A stretch of 64,000 nucleotides of DNA. Origin: Isoetes taiwanensis (Eukaryota; Streptophyta; Lycopodiopsida; Isoetales; Isoetaceae). Below, piece after piece: positions 59,291-64,000 of the stretch. The notes under the pieces are model-generated. The model saw nothing but the letters and a program-made list of their open reading frames with translations. It searched no databases and was not told the DNA's origin. A program made the position numbers and the translations under genes. The stretch lies in the NCBI GenBank assembly GCA_021234155.1, contig JAJEKV010000003.1, positions 13,624,386 through 13,688,385 on the forward strand. Reading direction: 5' to 3'. Positions within the stretch are counted from its first letter, which is position 1. Each line of letters begins with the position of its first letter.

Positions 59291-62200
59291 ATGCGGGGGT
59301 ATACAGAGATGACGACTCCATCGAAGAAGCGAGGCACCGGCACCAAAAAAAGAAAGACAGGGACTCCAAGTGAGCTCTCAAATTTGTGTTCGACTCGTCC
59401 ACCTTTTCTGATTCATCCTTGTGTCTTGCAGTATTCACTGTGGAGACGCTAGTGATCACTGGCAGAACTCCGTTCTTCGTTATCGAGGGATTGGAGACAG
59501 AGCTACTTGACACACCAGCAGATTTTTGGTGGTATGTCAAAGTTTCAACAAGTGGGAAGGAGAAAGATCTATTCCTGTGGCAAAGGGATAAGAAGAGCTC
59601 CAGCGACAAGTACAAGAAGGTCGGTGTTGTGCTCTCCGTTTCTACGCCAGATTCGAAACATCTCACATTGTATGTGGAAGACTGCCTGAAGGGTAAGTTC
59701 TACCACACGAAGAAGTTATCAGTATCCAATTACTCTCACTCTTCGATGAGCAAGGCGAAGGGGACCGACAAAAGGCCGGCGCCTTTAAATTGTCAGAACC
59801 TTGGCTGGAAGGATCTGGAAGGGATGAAGGAGGCCGGAACCCTGACATCCAGGGAGCTTGGAATGGAGATTTCCAGGGTGAGGGAGAAGCTATTCAACAC
59901 CGGGAGCTTTACATCCAGCGTGTTAAAGACTCTAAAGCACTCGGCAGTTACCAAGGATATAGTTCGGAAAGAAAAGACTCCGGATAGGACTGCAAGTCAT
60001 GAAGCAGATGAGAGTACACGGGAGGATTCAGATGCTGAAGAAGAGGAAGATATGGTCGATTCCCAATTCCTGGATCCAGATGAGCAGATTAGGAAATCAC
60101 AGAGAGGGGCCCAGAAGATAAAGCGGCTGGCTCAGTATTATCCATTAGGGATATCACATAAGTTGTTGCTGGACATCAGACGCCTGAAGGTTTGCACTGG
60201 AGATGCCGTCCTATTCAACCACAGGGAATTTAATCCAACACATATGCTAGAGATTTTGAACTTGATGGTGCGACATCCTATTGCAGATCCAATGCCTGCG
60301 GATGTCATACCATTCACAGATCGACCGGTGAGTTGTTCAGCTGGAAGTCTGAGGAAGAACTGAAGGGAAAAGACGTCAGGTTTTGGGTTGTGGACGACCA
60401 GCATTCAGTGAGGGCAACACAAGTATTGCAGACGGAAAAGGAAGTGCCGCAAAGGATCAAGGACAGATATTCCAAATGAGAGTGCAGAGTTCTTTCAGCG
60501 GACATGCCACCAATAGAGCTCGCCAGCATTAGCCACTGTCAGAACACAATAGCAGCAAGTGCCAGCTATATAAGGTAAATTACTGTCTCTGATTTGGGGC
60601 TTTCTCGACTCGCGAGTCGAGAAACCCCAGAGAAGTAAAGAAAAGTAAAGACTGAAGGGATTAAAGACTGAAGGGACTTTCTCGACTCGCGAGTCGAGAA
60701 ACCCAGAGATAAAATGGGAAGAAGAGTATGAAGGGGCTTTCTCGACTCGCGGGTCGAGAAAGTCCCTTCAATCTTCTCCTTTCCTGTGCTCCTCTGACTT
60801 TCTCGACTCACGAGCCGAGATACCCCAGGGCAATAGAGAGAACATTAGATATTAATGGTTGACGAGTAAAAGCATCGAGCCTTCCCATCCTTTCTTCCCC
60901 CGCCTCTTCGGGCAATGTCGCTTAGTTTATATCCTAAGTTGCATCGTTCGAAGAGGCGTGAAAGCAAAGATTTGTGAATGCGCGATGCTTTCGCTCTGGC
61001 CGTGACTCTCCTTCTATGTTTTCTCCTCTCCTGTGGGTATTCTCGACTCGCGAGTCGAGAAAGTCCCTGCATCCTCCTATTCCTTATTTCCTCGAGTTTT
61101 AGGATATACTTTCATGCTCTGACATTGTGACATTTACTGAATGCAGCCCGTATCCTGACCAGATTATACATGCTTGGCAATAGTGGAAAGCATTGGGTTG
61201 TCCTCAACATCCTAAAGGAAACAGGGCTCCCTCGGATAAGTGGAAGACCTTCGAGAAACTCTGCAGATATGTTCTTCTGGAAGGCCAGGAAGATGATGAG
61301 GGAGAGGATGAAGACGAGAAGAAAAAGAGAACACCAAGAAAGGGCAGGGAATCTCTATCAGACCAATATGACCTCATTCTTAGCACTGAGGCGGTCTGGG
61401 AGAAATGGACTGAGATCTGGGCTCTATGGACAAGAGGCAAGCTTAAGGACAGCAATGGAGAATTGCCAACCAGGCCGGACGCAAAGTTGTTCGACAAGCA
61501 ATTCATGAAAAGGATACAGGGCCTGACGGACAAGGAAACGCTTGATCTACAAGGCAGAATCCTGGATGGAACAATCCTGCTAAGGAAAAGTAGAAGTTCA
61601 AAAATGCAGGACGCAAAGGATTACGCCACAATCCTAAAGAGACGGCGTGCATTGGAAGAAGGCATCACAGAGTTCTGCAATGTTGCCTCCAATACATGCC
61701 ATGATTTTGATTATTATAAGGAGAAGGCTGCGCTTGATGAGGAAGACATGAAGGAGTTGAACCGTCTATGTCAACCCTACATCAACACCAAGCTAAAATG
61801 TAAAGTCAAAACCCTCTCCTTCCCTGAACGTGCTATGGCAATTCTGAAGAGGAAGCTTGGATTCGGGGTGGTCCCATTTAAGACCGATGATAGCTCCCCT
61901 CCATTCCTGGTAACCTTGGGACACAAGGGGTTTGGTGGTCCGAACTGCACTGGGGCCCGCGGCACTATTTGCCATGAATATGATCAAGACCCCACCCTAT
62001 TTTATGAAAAAGCCGACATTGAGCAAAGGGTACAAGACGGTTTGGACATGACCGAGCTGGATACTTTCAGTTTCCTTATCTTTTGCATGCCGGGCAATCG
62101 CACAACCGCCGGTCACAATGGGCAGCTGATATTAACTTCACGACAAGATCTTGTATTCCATATACTGAACCGAACATGAGTGTAGACTTGGCCTCACCAA

Positions 62201-62760
62201 GGCACCAAGTTTTGCCAATATAGTTTTGGTTTTGGTTTCAAGATCGGCTGCAGACCTGGACAAGTGGTGGCCTAGCGAACACCACTATCTCGACAAGTTC
62301 ATGATTTCTCAAGAGCGTATGGAACCCCGAAGGGCGGCAGATTTATGGAGGATGTGCCATTGATGGACAAAGTCGGCGAAGACCGATGGTGCAACAGTCC
62401 AATACATAGAATTCTATCCGCCAAGAGTTATCAAGTACTTCATAACCAAATTTTGGTCGAGGAAGATCATATCGTATGCGAAAGTGGTACATGAATGGCC
62501 TGTTCTCTCAGGGGGCTATGCTATATGGAATGAAACCAATATCCGTGGTTGGAAATAAGGACATGGTTGAAACCATTCGGTCATACCTGGACCTGCTTCA
62601 TTAGCATTTCAAAGGGAGGAAGACAAATGGAAGCAGTAAGGACGATGATGACGAAGACAAACCTGATAGCCAGGGAGAGAAAGATGACGGAGACGAGAAT
62701 GTCCAAGGTTTAGACGAGGATGCTGCGGAACAAATTCTGGAGAATCTGAGATTGACATGA
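59291..62760 (+). pseudogene. Decayed multi-exon gene, basic N-terminus, possible ParB/Srx-like (DGQHR-type) region
   Basis: Exon 1 59291-59369 (MRGYTEMTTPSKKRGTG, nuclear-signal-like KKRGTGTKKRK), a 62-bp intron, exon 2 59432-60574, an intron 60575-61146, exon 3 from 61147. Exon 2 encodes FWWYVKVSTSGKEKDLFLWQ, an acidic stretch (EDSDAEEEEDMVD) and then HPIADPMPADVIPFT, followed after a one-base shift near 60330 by LFSWKSEEELKGKDVRFWVV and DDQHSVRATQVL. The last two resemble the ParB/sulfiredoxin-fold DGQHR pattern; this is a guess from the motif. Exon 3 gives KWKTFEKLCRYVLLEG, WEKWTEIWALWTRGKL and 327 open codons. In-frame TGA (60477-60479) and TAG (61181-61183), and frame changes after 62179, lead on to WWPSEHHYLDKFMISQERM, IEFYPPRVIKYFITKFWSRK and an acidic tail ending at TGA 62758-62760. 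The pieces look like one protein of roughly 1000 residues. Confidence 0.45.
60575..61146 (+). repeat. Palindrome cluster A in an intron (five copies)
   Basis: Copies at 60601-60624, 60678-60701, 60738-60761, 60799-60822 and 61039-61062. Each is TTTCTCGACTCG followed by its reverse complement, the first two perfect over 24 bp and the others with one to a few mismatches. Flanks often extend the pairing (GGG on the left, CCC on the right; GAAGGG/CCCTTC at 60731-60769). The intron is delimited by AAG|GTAAAT and ATGCAG|CCC. Confidence 0.9.
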
Positions 62761-62886
62761 GTTCACTTTGCTCTCGGAGTGTTTCTCGACTCGCGAGTCG
62801 AGAAACCTCCGAGTCTTTAACATTTTCCTTTCTCGACTCGTGAGTCGAGAAAGTCGTTTCCTATCTGACGTCTTTCATCATTCCAG
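62761..62886 (+). repeat. Palindrome cluster B in a short intron or spacer (two copies)
   Basis: Copies at 62782-62805 (perfect, extended by CTCGGAG on the left and CTCCGAG on the right) and 62829-62852 (one mismatch). They fill about 50 of the 126 bp between the preceding stop and the CATTCCAG| acceptor. Confidence 0.9.
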
Positions 62887-63746
62887 GGACATCGACCGCA
62901 ACCCAATCCGGATCATTGACAATATCACAGGGATCTGGTGGCAGTTCAGTTCATGAGGAGGATACTGCATCCAAAAAAGGCAGTCAAGAGCAAGACAGTG
63001 CTGGCAGCAAGAAAGGAGATGGAAAAATAATGATCCTGCATATGGATCCCGATCAAGGGGAAATATGGTCAGAGCCAAACTCTAACTGGGATCCAGCGGG
63101 TCCCACCAAGCTTGTAATATTTGACGTCAATGGAGTATTAGCTGCAGTATACCACGATAAAGACGTCCCTGAGCTTAACACCTCGCAGATGCCGACAAAA
63201 GTGGGGTCTAAAATCGTGTATCATCGGCCTAAAGCAAAGGAGATTATTGATTGGTGCCTGGAACGGGGATTCGAAGTGGCCATATGGTCTTGTATGGCAA
63301 AGAAAAATATTATCAATGTCCTTGCTGTTCTCGGCCTTCCAGTTTTGAAGTTCAGGTTTGTTTGGGGAAACGAAAGGGTCGAGCATGTGTCAGACCTCGA
63401 TCCAGCCATCACAAAGGGGAAGCCTATTATGATGAAAAGGCTGGAAAGGATTTATGAAACATACCAGGACTTTAACAAACACAACACGCTGATCATAGAC
63501 GACTCCGCCTACAAGTGCTATCATAACTCACACAATACAATCATTGCCAAGAGTTATCGACCAGAAGAGTATGAAACGGATAGGTGGTTGTCTTTCAATC
63601 TCGTTCCTGTGTTGGCGGAATCCCTGTTTGCCATACTTGTGGCTGATGTGATTAGGAACTATCTGAACCTCAAGGAGGTCGATCCAGAGAGTAGCGCGAT
63701 CATGAAAGCTATGGATGACAAATATTTTGGTGATCAAGAAGAGTGA
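62887..63746 (+). CDS. FCP1/NIF-type HAD phosphatase-like protein
   Basis: Open from an acceptor at 62886/62887 to TGA at 63744-63746; the first in-frame ATG is 63030 (238 residues), while the upstream Ser/Gly/Lys-rich part may be joined to an earlier exon. Motif I is KLVIFDVNGVLAAVYHD, with the nucleophile Asp kept but the usual second Asp (DxD) replaced by Asn (DxN). Motif II is FEVAIWSCMAKKNI, a conserved Lys lies in KGKPIMMKRL and motif III is NTLIIDDSAYK. This is the FCP1-homology fold of CTD phosphatases and plant relatives, several of which carry DxN-G. Catalytic activity is uncertain because the general acid is missing. There is no in-frame stop, in contrast to the broken gene upstream. 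Confidence 0.75.
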
Positions 63747-63849
63747 CCTCTGCTTTTAGATAGTCGAGTTGTGTAAATCTTGTAAAGAAACGTGAAGAAA
63801 TGTACTATATTTTGTAATGAATATACTTGTACATTGAGTTTTCGCTGGC
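63747..63849 (+). other. 3' untranslated region of the HAD-like gene
   Basis: Short AT-rich 3' region. A polyadenylation-like attgtaatgaatata word lies near 63810-63835. Nothing else visible. Confidence 0.4.
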
Positions 63850-64000
63850 TTTCTCGACTCGCGAGTCGAGAAAGGCATGCTTGTCCTATTGATGAAACCA
63901 TTTGTATGTTTGTTTGTGTGACTGGATGCAGCCATGAGTCGAGAAAGGCACTGCTTGCCTCGTTGACGAGACCATTTGTATGCTTCCGTGTGTGATTGGA
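63850..64000 (+). repeat. Palindrome cluster C and 73-bp tandem repeat running off the window
   Basis: A perfect palindrome copy at 63850-63873. From its right half a unit gagtcgagaaaggca...accatttgtatg...gtgtga(c/t)tgga is repeated at 63863 and 63936 (period 73 bp). The second unit keeps only the right half of the palindrome. The array continues past the window edge. Confidence 0.85.

Noticed and set aside
60566-61072. Minus ORFs with repeated STRESRK peptides
   Set aside because: The peptide repeat is only the translation of the DNA palindrome in an intron of the plus-strand gene.
60575-61146. Palindromes as a CRISPR-like array
   Set aside because: Spacing is irregular, spacers are related intron sequence, copies also occur kilobases away, and there are no cas-like genes. 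The host is a plant.

Overview
The window looks like nuclear DNA of a land plant with a large, repeat-rich genome. The evidence is a 16-exon APC6/CDC16 cell-cycle gene with plant-like residues, a truncated SAC51/bHLH143-type reading frame, Ty1/copia and Ty3/gypsy elements primed by the plant initiator-Met tRNA site TGGTATCAGAGC, and several LINE families. The species cannot be fixed from sequence alone; a non-seed plant such as a fern is a low-confidence guess. No rRNA, tRNA or CRISPR array was recognised.

Layout. (1) 1-13.8 kb: two copies of one LINE family (1-1625 and about 9570-12232), a decayed multi-exon gene on the minus strand (3479-5410) with an 813-bp foldback element in one intron, a poly(A)-ended insert, and exon relics. 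(2) 13.8-45.6 kb: a nest of retroelements flanked by two copies of a 545-bp repeat. The oldest recognisable layer is a degenerate Ty3/gypsy Tat-like element whose gag starts at 19364. It is split first by a 10.8-kb non-autonomous LTR element (20386-31187, 1.6-kb LTRs) and then by a 5.66-kb copia element (31398-37053, 680-bp LTRs, 5-bp target duplication). The gypsy polyprotein resumes after each insert and reads PR, archaeal-type RNase H, RT, RNase H, integrase up to 41164. (3) 42.0-42.9 kb: minus-strand SAC51-like frame lacking its bHLH. (4) 47.5-53.3 kb: apparently intact APC6/CDC16 gene; the 16 inferred exons sum to 1662 nt, an open frame of 553 codons plus stop. (5) 53.6-58.4 kb: minus-strand copia remnant, partly duplicated, interrupted by a 5'-truncated LINE with a 12-bp target duplication. 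(6) 58.7-64 kb: a minus-strand DUF8039-like exon faces a plus-strand decayed gene with a possible ParB/sulfiredoxin-like (DGQHR-type) region, followed by an FCP1/NIF-type HAD phosphatase-like frame. The introns and spacers here, but not the exons, carry at least eight copies of a long palindrome.

The strongest candidates for something undescribed are the palindrome family confined to the non-coding parts of the 59-64 kb locus, and the gypsy element with its archaeal-type RNase H placed before RT instead of after it. Exon and domain calls were made by eye-translation and splice-site reading; no database search was possible.
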